A program made the translations under genes and the position numbers. The notes beneath the pieces were generated by a model. That model was not told where the DNA came from, ran no database searches, and saw only the letters and a program-made list of their open reading frames with translations. Shown in pieces: positions 24,958 through 35,960 of a stretch of DNA of 64,000 bases. This stretch comes from Eumeta japonica (Eukaryota > Arthropoda > Insecta > Lepidoptera > Psychidae), in the NCBI GenBank assembly GCA_005406025.1, contig BGZK01001380.1:1-64000 (forward strand), in the 5' to 3' direction. Every line of letters starts with the position of its first letter. Position 1 is the stretch's first letter.

Positions 24958-25425
24958 ATAACTACACTGGAGACAAAAAAACTGTTCAAGTGCGAATAGG
25001 ATTAGCAAACGAAGGGTTTCATACCGCCGTATAATATTAAACACTACAAATTTTTAAAAGCAGTGAATAACAAGAACAAAAATTGTGATTAAATAAAAAA
25101 GCACCGAAAAGATATATTTCTTGAATAGGGACTCCTTTTAATTTTTAACTTTGTTTTAGGGAGCGATTGCGTATTACCATTATTAAAACCGAGCAAAAAA
25201 AAAATCCAAAAACATGTTTCTTGTATGAGGGCCTCCTTAAATTTTATTTTCATTATTTGTTGTTATAGTGACAACAAAAATATAAACTTGGAAATTTTCA
25301 ACTGTATACCTATTACGGTTCATGAGATAGAGCCTGCTGACAGACGAACAGACTGACACACAGCGGAGCCAGGCTTAGAAATAAGGTCCCGTTGACGCTA
25401 TTTTGGTACGAAACCTCAAAGATGA
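24958..25425 (-). repeat. GGGTTCCGTACC-family repeat, reverse orientation
   Basis: It begins CTGGAGACAAAAAAACTGTTCAAGTGCGAA with GAAGGGTTTCATACCGCCG. It ends with TTCATGAGATAGAGCCTGC, GACAGACGAACAGACTGACACA and TTGGTACGAAACC, the complements of the plus-strand copy's landmarks (CCGTACC, TGTCTGTC, cATGAA). It is nearly full length and diverged. Confidence 0.7.
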
Positions 25426-26335
25426 AAGAGAATGTATTATGAAATTTGTTTATTGTGTTATTGATATCAATCAATAAGAATATAGAAATATAATATGTAT
25501 GGCTATGGATCGTTTCAATACAGGCATCGAAACACTATAAGAGCTCCTCTTACTCCTTTTGAATTTTCGCCTTCTAGGCAGTTAACCTTACATACGCCAA
25601 AAAAATATTCGTTCTTTACCCTCAAGCGCGGGCGCTGGCTCTTATACAATTAGATTTATTTACTTCTCTAAAGCAGTCGTAGACGGGTACGCGTCTACGA
25701 CTACTATGAAGGCAGTCCGGTAATACTTACATATGACGTTCTAATATCATTCATTTATTTATATGTATATATAAATAAGAGAATAATATGAGAACAGCCA
25801 CGTGCGTAAATAACATTGGGTATTCCGATAGCGTGTTGCATAATGTTCGTATAACCTCAGTAATATTAGATTAAATGAATGTCGAGCAGTGAGTGCGGAA
25901 TGATATACTCTGATTACAAAAATACTCGAGCAGAGCCTGTTCATGTTTATTTCATATCGTTTAATTCTATATTTATCTAATATTTAAAAATAATCTAAGA
26001 AGGTTCTTTCGTAATTTACAAATAAAGAATTTTTAATTCTAAATTTGTATTATATATTACTTACTTACTCATTTAAATAAAGAGTTTTTTAATTTTTTCC
26101 AGTATTACAAATGTTGCTCCCTTTTCTTTTTCCTCTAATATCACTAATCAACTGGTTTGAAATCTCCTAAGGGACAAACTACAAGTTTTTCTAATATATG
26201 TTACAAATTATTACAACAAAACTTTTCCAATTGTAGTATCCGCCATAAAGAACAATAGAAACGGCATTTAAAAGAAGAATGATTTCGAGTTTTTTGAAAA
26301 CAGTCAATACCAGAAATTTTAAATACGCAAAAAAG
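25426..26335. other. AT-rich intron sequence, nothing recognised
   Basis: Only short ORFs with no motif are present. The sequence around 25670-25705 contains a short inverted repeat of GTCGTAGAC. Confidence 0.5.
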
Positions 26336-26338
26336 TAA

Positions 26339-26483
26339 ATCATAGCCGCCTTCAAAAACAATTTACGTTTTTTCTGATTTGTTTGTTTTTTATAAATTGA
26401 TTCTATAAATAAATAAATAAGTTGCTTTTAGAATCAATATAAACAACTAAGTGTTTTTATAGATTTTTGAAGGCGGCTTAATT
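26339..26483. repeat. foldback (MITE-like) element with GCCGCCTTCAAAAA ends
   Basis: AGCCGCCTTCAAAAA near 26343 reappears inverted as TTTTTGAAGGCGGCT near 26466, leaving about 105 bp between. Inside, TTGATTCTATAAAT and TTTAGAATCAATATAAACAA form a second, weaker inversion. The ends match the CGACTTCAAAAAAGGAGG repeat family (12490, 63210), so this looks like a deleted, foldback version of it. Confidence 0.6.
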
Positions 26484-29400
26484 ATCTTTCATTTGTGGCT
26501 AAGATAATTGTAAATAAACGCGTTTGGCCACCCAATCACGCCCGCGCTTGCAGTCTGACCAAGCATTTATTAGGGTTGTGTCTATATTATTATTAAGCAT
26601 ATTTTCAATGATATATATTTGTTATAGTTACTTTGGCAAATTGATTCTAAAAAAGGAGATCATTAATATTTGCGAAAAGATGCATGCTAAAATTCAATCG
26701 CTTTTTTACTGAGACATGGGAGAAACAATTCTGATCCTGAATTTTCCGAATAGGCTGCTTATCTAACTACTTCAACAAAATCTCATGGCGATCCATTCAA
26801 CGAATTATACTTTCAGGTAACAAATGTATGGGTTACTATAGAAAATACCCAAAAGGATATACGTGCGTCTACGATAATTGAGGAGTCCATTCCTCATCCA
26901 CCTCACTATCATATTTTAGTTCTGATAAAAGTGGGGCTAACCTCTCCTAGATTGGTCCCATTTTTATTAAAAACTTATGATCTCCCAAATCGTATCACAA
27001 TTTTTCAAATAAAAGAAAAAAATGTTGAAATCGGTTGATAAATGAGAGAGTTCTTAGGTAACAACTTGTAAGGTAAAATGCAGTCGAATTGACAAGCTCC
27101 TCCTTTTTTTGAAATTGGTTAATAAATAACTGAATTTTTGGTAAATTAATTAGTAAGGGCAACTCATTTTGATTAAGTGAGCCGAATTTCAAGTTAATAA
27201 TATTTTTGACAAATACTATGGCTGTAGCGTATAATGTGATGTAATCTGTGGAAATTGGAGGCAAAGAGATCGGCTTTCAATTTTTTTTCGAATTGGAGTA
27301 GCAAAAATTACTAAAGCAATTACTACAGCCATCCGACTTAATTATTGATAATAAAGGAAAATATGAAATCACAGGCATAATTTTACAATTAATTATAACA
27401 TATTAAAGTCACGCAATGGAATTTCTCAACTACTCGGCTTTCACAATTCGTAATATCGATGAGATTATTAACTTGAAATTAATAATGTCAAAGAGATTAT
27501 TATCAAAAACATTATAGAATTACAAGGAAATTTGAAAAAGGTCAATATTTTTATAACATACTTTGATCCTCTGTGCATGTTTGTGCATCTGAATTATTTA
27601 TTTATTATACGCGTTTGATTTGAAAATAAAAAATGTGATACAAAATCAGAAAATAAATGATCGATAAATGAAATCAAATAAATGGTCCGTCATTGAGCAC
27701 TTAACCCAGAACGATACTTTGAAATTGCGACAGCTAATCTACTAATGACTTAGCAGAATTATGAGGTTATTTGAAAGGTTAGGTACAATTTGAAAATGTA
27801 CCAGTATCAAGCAGATTATAAAAATTTTTTATTAGGGTTTTTGTTTTGCTTTTTCTTCTGTTAACAATACGTTGTCTTTATGCTCATTAATACAATGATT
27901 GTCGCCTGTTTTGTTGGCTTTAAGAAATAAATAAAGAAAAGTATAAAAAGGTGGAAAGCAAAAAAATGTTTTGTTTTCTTTTTCGATAAATATATTGTTC
28001 GCCTTTACTCGAACTGAGGGAACTCAGGAATGTTTTTATCCAACACCAAATTTTTGAGGAATCCGAGTTTAAAATAAATTTTATCATATTTTCAAACTTT
28101 AAATAAATCATTTTTTTTCCCCAAATAACAAAGACATTGAAAATGTTGTTGCCAATCGTTTTTGAGTACAAAAATATTATTATTATTAATAATAATAAAT
28201 ATTTATTTCACACGAAATGCTCGTAGTGTAAGTGTTAATAACATAGATATACTATCACTAGTTACACATAGAAATACAATTAGGTTCCTTGTTTAATTGA
28301 AATAATGAAAACTAATATAGCACATAAATATTAAGTCGTTAAGAATATACCCAGACGGTTCACTACTAATTTGACTTAGTACAATTAATTGTACCCATCG
28401 CTCCAGCATGGGATCCCACCTCATCCGCCGATGCACTCAAAATGCCGCCAGGATTGCTGCGCAGGCGTTACGTTGCAGAGGCACTTCTTTTCCTGATAAT
28501 AGCATGAAAGTAGTCGGTCTGAATCTCCGTGAACATACAAGAAGAGCTACATGTGATAGGCAGGTCAAGCTAATGGCATTTAATTGTCATACGCTTTCGG
28601 TTAGTGTAAAATATTTTGTAATATATAGGTATTTTTGTATAGTGTTAAAATGTTTTTGTTTTCGAAGAGTTTTGTTCAGTGATTGATAGTTCCGGTGGCC
28701 CAATCTCACTTTCATTAGTCAGAATTCATTAGTTATGAAGTTATAAAAAAAACAGTTGAACAAATGATTAGAAAAAACCAAAAGTTGACTTAGCTCATCA
28801 AAGACTTGAAACGGTTTAAAAAACAAGTCTTTTCGAATGACGTAACGCTGATTTTCTGTTGATTGTTTAATATCGGACTGATTTATTTCTTGATTAATGA
28901 TAATATCCATTGTCAATAACCACTTTTATTCGCTTTCTACGCGTGATATTAAAATATTACATCCACACTTATTCACGTTACGCGTGGGATCTGAGCGCGT
29001 ATCCCTCCATCCTCTTCCTTCATACAACAATTCTTCCTGTATTCTAAGTTCAAATCAAAGGCTCTATGCATGAAATATAACCTATATTACAATATCTTAA
29101 ATGTCAGTATCTTAGGACATACGCACGCACACCACCATCTGATGGTAAAATAAGTACCGAGCTATGTTACATGTGTATCAAATAGTTGATAGAATACATG
29201 TATATATTTGGGAATATATATACATAATACATACACCCATGTCTAAGATAAACTTTAATTTTTACCAAATGTCTTGTGCGGGAAACGAACCAACGTTATT
29301 ATTAACTGCGTCAATCAGTCAGACCAGGCAGCCTAAACTAAAAATACTTAAAATTGATGCAATATGAAAAATATTTCCATATTACATAAAGTAAGTATTT

Positions 29401-29990
29401 TTTGTTTGAATTAATATTTGATTATTTTTTATCGTCATCAGTTTCGTCACATTATGACAGGAGTAAATAAGATATTTTTTACACTGATTTATATATAATT
29501 TTATTATACAACTCGACTTCCACACAATAAAAGCACTTTTTCATAAAAAGAATTTCTCTTTTAATTAACTGCATTCCGCTGTAAAATGCCACAGCTAAGC
29601 GAGGTTAAAAAGGGTCGCGATGTTTTTGCGTTCACCTCTCAGAGAGCTTAAAGAAGTTGAACGAGCGAAACAAGGACGCTAAGGTATATAAGTATTATGT
29701 AGACGAGCCTCGACATACAGCGGCCACCATCGATGTTGGCCTTCGTCCTATCCCAAAATACCCCCAAAGTCTAATAGCAAATAATATCTTCGTCAACGCC
29801 AAATTGGGCAATATTATTTGAGCTTTGTTTTTAAATGGCTTTTCTCGGTAGGTCCTTTGACAAACCCCTGAATTATATTATACATTTTCCACAGAATGAG
29901 ATTGGATAGTTCATTAACACGGAGAGACAACATTTTATTTTATATTTGTAACTAAAATCAAACATAGAAAGAGTAAATAATAATTAAAAA
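26484..29990. other. AT-rich intron sequence, mostly unassigned
   Basis: No cellular gene is seen. The ORF at 28408-28686 begins with a GC-richer segment (28405-28600) whose C-terminal part reads VKLMAFNCHTLS. That is faintly like the start of a LINE endonuclease domain ('...l.sfNvrTL'), but nothing follows. ACCATCTGATGGTAA near 29130 resembles a SINE piece. Confidence 0.4.
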
Positions 29991-30090
29991 TGTGTTTTCA
30001 CCCGTGTGTAATTCGACAGGGTTCGAACCTGGAAGCTCTTTAGTTCGAAGTTAGAAAGCTACTTCTCGACGACGGATAACGTTAAAAGTG
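29990..30090 (-). repeat. tRNA-like SINE head remnant (minus strand)
   Basis: On the minus strand, AGTAGCTTTCTAACTTCGAA is followed by CCAGGTTCGAACCCTGTCG, a complete T-arm-like hairpin with a Pol III B box. The D-arm and acceptor stem cannot be drawn, so this is not a tRNA gene. Confidence 0.4.
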
Positions 30091-32936
30091 AAAATTTAAT
30101 AAAAGAAAAAACGAATAATTTGTGTCCCCTTACGAACACGAAAATTTTACGACGTAAATAAAGTATGCAAATAGAAATGTATAATGTATACTAATTTAAG
30201 AGCGTAAGGAAAAAAAAAAAACAGATTTTATGACATTGACACAGAATATAATGAAAATACCCGATTCACATGTTCAAATACTATTCTCTACATTTACGAA
30301 AAACACCTACCTATGTGACAATGAAATCCTGTCACAATTTTATAAATATCCCAAATAAAAACACATCAGGACGCATGCATGTATCAGATAAAATAAATCG
30401 TATTTTTTTTCAATCAGGATGATATATGTTGAAAGAAAAATATTCAGTTATTTCAGCAACACATTATAGTAACATCAACACGAACGCGGGTAATTGGCCG
30501 TTTTTTTCTCTCAAATGAACATAAGAGTCGTAGTTGGTGCAGTTGGCAGGCAACGCTCTCATTATTTAACTCTTAATAATAAATGACTTTAGTTCTGATC
30601 CCGTCTAAATTCATGAAATGTGTATTTTGATAATATTTTTATTTAATTAGTATCTACGATAGCGAATATGAAGTATCATTGGTTGTTCTTTTAGGATTTT
30701 TGGCGTTCCTTCTTAGCTGTTTTTTTGGATTTTGTATACTTTTTTTATTCTATTACTTTTTCATCAGAACAAGTTTTTTTTTTAAAACACGCTTTCTTTG
30801 TTGCAGATTTTCTTGCAGTTTATGCCTTTATTTTTTTTATTAAAGTCATCTATCTATACGTTATGTATGTGTGATGTTCCTTAAAATTACTTAATTTTAA
30901 TTATAATAAATATTGAAATTTAATGAATATATAACTAATAACGTGTAACTCGTACTTAAATATTTACTATTTCCGTAAAAATAGTAATTGTAATATCTAA
31001 AATTTAAAGTTAAAGAAATCATTTTCAAAGTCATGTATTAAAATGCCAATCAGGTAGATATAGAAAATAAAATTCATATGTTCTTAGGTGATGGTAGTTG
31101 CATTAAATTTATAAAAACAAACTATGTGTTTTTGATTCGTCACCATGAACGTTGGCGCATATAATGGAAAAGCTTTATATGCTATTCATTTTATTGTAGC
31201 TAATCACTTGTTGGCTTTGCAGAGCATTGACTTCTACATCATTCGACCGATAGTTATGAAAATTGATATAGGTGTAACAGGTATTTAAAAATGAAGAGTC
31301 TTAATCGCTGTCTATATACTTACGACTCTCGTGTACAGATCAACGAACGGCTCTGGCTTGGATATAGAAATAAAAAAAATATTATATTGTATTCGAAATA
31401 CATTTCGAGAATACGCCACTTACGGGTAAGGACAGTACAACGTCTGCCGGGTCTGCTAGTACGTATATTGTGAACGTACGTTTGATCAAAAGTTTTAATC
31501 TATTGCCTATGCGGTAAGATCTAATCTAACTCTTTAGATAGATTAGACCCTAAAATATGGCATAGAATTGCATGTATTTCTTTCTTTGTATGATGATAAG
31601 GAAAATTTGAAACGTAAAACGGGTAAAATTTAAATCGTCTCCCGAAATTGTGTCGTACATTTGTTTGACCTAACATTTCAAACTCCGTGTATGTGTAATA
31701 TGTAACTACATAACTGTATATTCATGTTCACTCCTTATGTCGGGTTGCTCTGAGAATACTCGCCTCTAGTCGGTGCTACAAAGCTACAAAACCTTCAGAA
31801 AATCCGTAACATCAGCCAGCTTAATATAATAAAGCCAACAAGACAATAAAACATTATTTGATTTTGTTGAATACGACCTGAGATAACGTAAAATATGCGT
31901 TAACTGTAGATATTTATTTTAATAACAAGAAATTTTCGTTTTGTACGTAAGCTAAATAAAAAGTAGTGTAGGCTACGAGATAAAATAGGATACGAGTTCA
32001 AGTTTCTTATATCATTATAAACTCTACAAGTTTCACTGTTTTAAATGCTTAACATATATTTCATATAAAAGAGTTCGCACCAAACTCATCTAAATTTAAA
32101 AATAAAAAAAGGTCTTAAAAACTAATTGAGGACATACAAAAAGATCGTTCACGAACGATATAGTACCGTTTTAAAATCAATAATTTGTTGTTGCAATAAA
32201 AATATCTGTATTTATTTAACTGAAATTGTATTCAAATATTATTTCCTTACACGAAGCTAATAGGTATAAGATTTGGAAGATATGCCATTTTGAGCGTTTG
32301 GACCAATGAAATTTATTGTTGTAACGGTATTGTATACTTATTATTTATACTAGTGTTATAAAAAAATGGTATGTGTCTTTATTTGCAAAAAAATAAAAAT
32401 TGGTAGACCACATAAAATATTTTTTCGTTGGTTATAAAACTATATTCTTTTAAATAAACATATAAAAGCTGTTGAGATAGTTGTCGAGGTAGAGATCAAA
32501 ATTAAGATCTAGGCAGCGGTTTGTATCGAAGTCGATAGTTGCTGGATGTCCTCTACAGACTTTAGTTTCTCTACAGATTTTTTAATGACCAACGGTCCTC
32601 GGCTCACCAATAAGCAACAAACCTTCTCGAATCATCAGTCCACAGTAGGTGAGGCAAGGCAAGAAACCTTCGCTCTGTTCTTATATCAAATTTTGTAGCG
32701 ATAACCGATGTAATATCACTGAAGATACTAGCATGTTTTGGACGTTAGATGGAATCAAAGGCTTTTTCACATTTCACGCATGTCAAACGCATGGCAAATC
32801 ATACTATAGTAACTGTACTATATATTTATAGATATAACTTGCAAAATTTAACTCAGTCATAAGGACGGAATTTAAATTTGGAAGTGTTTAAACTTAATAT
32901 TCGACTGGGTTTCAAAATACCGAAACTTTCATAGAG

Positions 32937-32937
<1 letters not shown>
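30091..32937. other. AT-rich intron sequence, nothing recognised
   Basis: There is no motif-bearing ORF. The words near 31435-31465 (AACGTCTGCCGGGTCTGCTAGT) look like the end of a lepidopteran retroposon-derived repeat. A GC-richer patch at 32460-32830 carries no recognisable protein. Confidence 0.45.

Positions 32938-32997
<60 letters not shown>
32938..32997 (+). repeat. (ATC)20 trinucleotide microsatellite
   Basis: Twenty uninterrupted ATC units lie inside the intron about 0.5 kb before the TM7 exon. The minus-strand poly-Met ORF across it is an artefact. Confidence 0.97.
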
Positions 32998-33239
32998 GGC
33001 ATCAGCTTAAGGGCGGTTATCGATTTTTTGATTATAGAACCAGTTATGACACTAAAGAATTGTCGTATGCTCCTTTTATCTCCTATAACGTGCAAAGCGG
33101 CTTATCTTTTTTAAAGTTAGCGATTTCTTCATCGAGCTTCAAAGGGCGTGCGTTATAAGCTACCAGATTAAAAGCCCCTCTTGCCGACTTATACTTTATA
33201 CACATTCTCTCTATAGATTTATTTTTGTCAGTCTACTCG

Positions 33240-33466
33240 CATTCATATTTAACAGATGACCAACCATATCACCACACTTTTTTCTACTCTAGTTATTAAT
33301 TCTTCTATGAGGCCGCACCGCTATTTGATGTCAATGTTCCCACAACTGTCTTTCAAAGACACTTCACACACATTACGCATCAGATCGCATCCCCACACCA
33401 TTCTACTTTCGTGTTCCTTCTGTCACACCCAACTTTCATTGCCGTACATAAATACCTTTTATTAAA
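33240..33466 (-). mobile_element. RTE-like LINE reverse transcriptase C-terminal fragment (minus strand)
   Basis: The minus-strand translation reads VFMYGNESWV(stop)QKEHESRM, a conserved-core stretch VCEVSLKDSCGNIDIK, then RCGLIEELITRVEKSVV. This fits the C-terminal LINE order 'LLYGSEsWv.qk.nESRinavEMRsLRsMCGVsL.DR.RN.diRerCGLkeDvvTrvEkgmLRWFGH'. The same module appears at 42165-42530. The fragment ends only about 40 bp before the TM7 exon acceptor. It has stops and lacks the catalytic domain. Confidence 0.8.
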
Positions 33467-33506
33467 TTTTCTTTGTTTGTTTATTGCAAGTTTTTTTTTC
33501 GCCCAG

Positions 33507-33697
33507 GTATATGGTTGATCGCCAATCAGCGGAACACGTGTCAGCTCGTATTCAGGATTTCTTCTTTGTGATGGCAGTTTCCAATTCCTGCATGGACCCG
33601 TTGGTGTATGGCTCCTATGCCTTTGACCTTCGCTCTTTCATTGCAAAGAGTTTACGCAGAATATGTTGCTTTAAAAAAAACGCCATTGAAATCATAA
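33507..33697 (+). CDS. neuropeptide receptor GPCR, exon with extracellular loop 3, TM7 and helix 8
   Basis: The exon opens by finishing a Trp codon and then encodes [16 protein letters not shown] (loop 3), TM7 ([20 protein letters not shown]), and a cytoplasmic helix 8 with a Cys pair suited to palmitoylation ([14 protein letters not shown]). DPLVY is the class-A NPxxY motif with Asp for Asn, as seen in mammalian GnRH receptors. SNSCM..PLVYG strongly resembles AKH/corazonin/ACP receptors. The acceptor is a T-run with CGCCCAG; the donor is GTGAGT at 33698 (phase 1). Reading through the donor would give five more residues and a stop, with AATAAA at 33707. Confidence 0.9.
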
Positions 33698-34613
33698 GTG
33701 AGTATGAATAAATATTAATTTATGATATCTTTTTAATAATAAAAATTTAATGTGATGCATTCAGTTGTTAAACAAACTTTATAGGCAAATTTAATGTCAT
33801 GTTTGGTAGTTTTGACAATAAAGTTAAACAATAAAAATGAGACAATTATGAATAGTGTTCGTATGATCGAAATTTTGTATTAATATTTCTGCATATAAAA
33901 AAAATAAAATTTTGTAGGTCTTGTTATGGCTTTTCTTATTCAACCATACATGGCCTGAAAATAATTTAAAATAAACATATTAATTACTTTATGAAGAAAT
34001 TTAGTGGAGAAATGCTTATTTTCTTATGTTCTATAATACAATAATTATAAATTGCAACGCAGTAGAGATCACTTTAATACACTGTAAGGAATACATATCG
34101 TTTTTGCACCTACGTTGTTAATATCTTTTTTAATACCTTATATAAATATTTCTGAGTTACACTTTTGTGGATATGGCGGAAATAAGCTGTTTTAATGTTT
34201 TAGTAATAAGAAAAAATACAATGCCATACACATCGAACTTTTATATTTTATATTTGATATCCAACCGGATAAAATTGATCTTATTTTAATATTGTACAAT
34301 TTTCCACCAAGTATTAACTGTCAAAATAATTAATTACTCCAAATATTTGCTTTAAAAACTTTACTAAGCGATTATAACTGGGCAAGCGATTGCTATTTTT
34401 ATGATGAAGAAATCTACATCCAATATCTTCGAGAAAAATGCCCGTGACAGGCACGTCATTCCATTAGCGTTCCGTTACATTACAGAATTTTAACACAAAA
34501 AAAATACCCCGAGTACCGATTTTTTTTTTATTTATTTTCATTGTCGATAATTTATTATTCTGTTAAGAGATATCTACGAAAATTTAATATTAATTTTCTT
34601 GCTTATGTTTTAG
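33698..34613 (+). other. receptor intron, 916 bp
   Basis: It runs from GTGAGT to an acceptor TTGCTTATGTTTTAG at 34613. It is AT-rich, with no ORF or repeat recognised. An in-frame stop (TAA at 33709) and an overlapping AATAAA lie just inside it. Confidence 0.7.
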
Positions 34614-34681
34614 CGGAATCCGGACAAGGCACGGTGAAAACCAAGACGGCGACTCTGAACGGAGCGACACGGGACAAGAAT
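34614..34681 (+). CDS. neuropeptide receptor GPCR, small cytoplasmic-tail exon
   Basis: This 68-bp exon completes a Thr codon and adds 22 residues (ESGQGTVKTKTATLNGATRD then KN), a Thr/Lys-rich segment with several possible phosphorylation sites. The acceptor is TTTTAG and the donor is GTAAGT at 34682 (phase 0). Its length is not a multiple of three, so skipping it would change the frame of the last exon. The assignment relies on clean splice signals, GC-rich content and in-frame joining on both sides; the tail itself is not conserved enough to name. Confidence 0.72.
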
Positions 34682-35543
34682 GTAAGTCTACTTGTCAATA
34701 TCTAGTAGCAGAATATATATCAACAGACAATTGCTTTTAATTACTTGCACGATAACTTGTAAGTTTTTTAATAAAAAAAATGTAGATCACAGTTATTAGT
34801 ACTATTGTTTTTTTTATGTATCTCTTGTACCGAATTCATGTAAAGAAAATGTTGTAATTTAAAACTCTTGATTTATTTTATATGAGTGTTTATTGTCGCT
34901 TCTCGTCGCTTTCTTCCTATGCCCCGGATGTGCTCGCACAAGCGTCGGAATATATTCGCCTTAATAACGCTCAAATTATTTTATTTTGAATTCCAATCGA
35001 TACATCTCTATGTTTGTTTGTACGCGCATTTTCCAATAAGAACTTATATAAAAAATCCTCCGCCATAATTGAAATTTTTCCCTTCCCTTGAAATCTCTCC
35101 CACCCCTTCTTCTCCCCCGCAATCCTATTTAATGCCAGTACGACTCTTCCTGTGATCAATTTTATGGCAGCAAAGATTCGTGCCTTGTACTGTATCTTTG
35201 GTAATAAATCACACCAATAAAAAAAATGGTTAAATATTCCTTTTTGTTAACCTCTGTACTGACGTGCTTAGCAAAAGCATTCTTTTGAAAGAAAACCGTA
35301 TTTTCGCAATGATACTGCTTTGATTAATTTAACTGTTGAACATAAATTCTATTTGCGACACACTGTCCTTGAGTTGACTAAACATTCCAAAATACAAAAT
35401 GTACCTAATAAATAATAAAACCTTGTCGCTTACGCTGTTAAAATCCGAATCAAAGAAATACTTATACCGAAATCGAACATTCCGGAATGTAATCAAAGAA
35501 ACAGCATACAAAAAAAAAAACAATTTGTTCTACTTTTTAACAG
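34682..35543 (+). other. receptor intron, 862 bp, with a dispersed repeat inside
   Basis: It starts GTAAGT and ends with a T-rich tract and AACAG. The block at 34900-35195, with pyrimidine-rich CCCTTCCCTTGAAATCTCTC and ATTCGTGCCTTGTACTGTA, is related to 46950-47090. Confidence 0.65.
34900..35195 (+). repeat. dispersed repeat, copy A (related to 46950-47090)
   Basis: Shared words in the same order and orientation include TATTTAATGCCAGTACGACTC and, further on, CGTGCCTTGTACTGTA. The copy at 47010-47085 reads TATTTCATGCCATTACGACG and CGTGCGTTGTACTGTA. It is noncoding; the class is unknown. Confidence 0.55.
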
Positions 35544-35738
35544 GCTCGCTCGAGAAAATCGTGCCGTCCCCAAGTCCGCTTTGAGGAAGCGTCGCTGTGC
35601 TCCCCCAGCGGCGTATGTTCAGACCCTCTGCCCAAATGGGGCGATCACGAGCTACAAAGGTACGGCAAGATAAAACCGAGTCGAAGCTGTGAAGTTTTTG
35701 CTCTGGAAGTTGCCGTCGACGCTCATCGATATGACTAG
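35544..35738 (+). CDS. neuropeptide receptor GPCR, terminal coding exon and stop
   Basis: After the acceptor TTTTTAACAG the exon encodes the last 64 residues of the tail: ARSRKSCRPQVRFEEASLCS, then PSGVCSDPLPKWGDHELQRY and GKIKPSRSCEVFALEV, ending ...HRYD with TAG at 35736. Codons are GC-rich (GTCCGC, GCGTCG, CCCAGCGGC) in an AT-rich setting, which supports real coding sequence. The tail is rich in Ser, Arg and Cys, as expected of an insect receptor tail with phosphorylation sites. The frame follows directly from the 34614-34681 exon. If that exon were skipped, this exon would be read in another frame and stop at 35582-35584. Confidence 0.75.
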   Translation, partial: ARSRKSCRPQVRFEEASLCSPSGVCSDPLPKWGDHELQRYGKIKPSRSCEVFALEVAVDAHRYD

Positions 35739-35960
35739 AGTATTGTAAAAAAATTTGTATACTTGCATAGAGTGAGTCGTAGACACAAGTCGAAATAAGC
35801 TAATTCGGAACACTGTAAGGTGATCGATATTTTTTAACGGTACTGATGTCAGTTGGTCAATTATCGATTTTTTTGTTTGTATTGTAAATAAGTCAACTCG
35901 TAACGGTGTTACGTAGCGGAGAAAAAAAACCCCACATACAAAATAAAAGTATCAAATGCA
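35739..35960 (+). other. probable 3' UTR with polyadenylation signal
   Basis: The sequence after the stop is AT-rich and contains AATAAA at 35942, about 200 bp downstream. This is a reasonable cleavage signal, but others follow (near 36080), so the transcript end is not fixed by sequence alone. Confidence 0.45.

Larger units (their letters stand above)
15097..33506 (+). other. 18.4-kb receptor intron between the TM6 and TM7 exons
   Basis: The donor GTACGT at 15097 and the acceptor (T-run then CGCCCAG) ending at 33506 join two bases of TGG to the third base, giving [12 protein letters not shown] in frame. The intron holds a LINE, a mariner-like remnant, several short repeats, an ATC microsatellite and an RTE-like fragment, all broken. 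Its size is plausible for a moth GPCR gene, though large. Confidence 0.75.

Noticed and set aside
28408..28686. LINE endonuclease start (VKLMAFNCHTLS)
   Set aside because: Only about ten residues are suggestive and no catalytic motif follows, so no mobile element was called.
30000..30085. Possible tRNA gene (GGTTCGAACC T-arm)
   Set aside because: Only the T-arm is intact and no cloverleaf can be drawn.
32853..33095. Minus-strand ORF with a run of methionines
   Set aside because: It is the translation of the (ATC)20 microsatellite.
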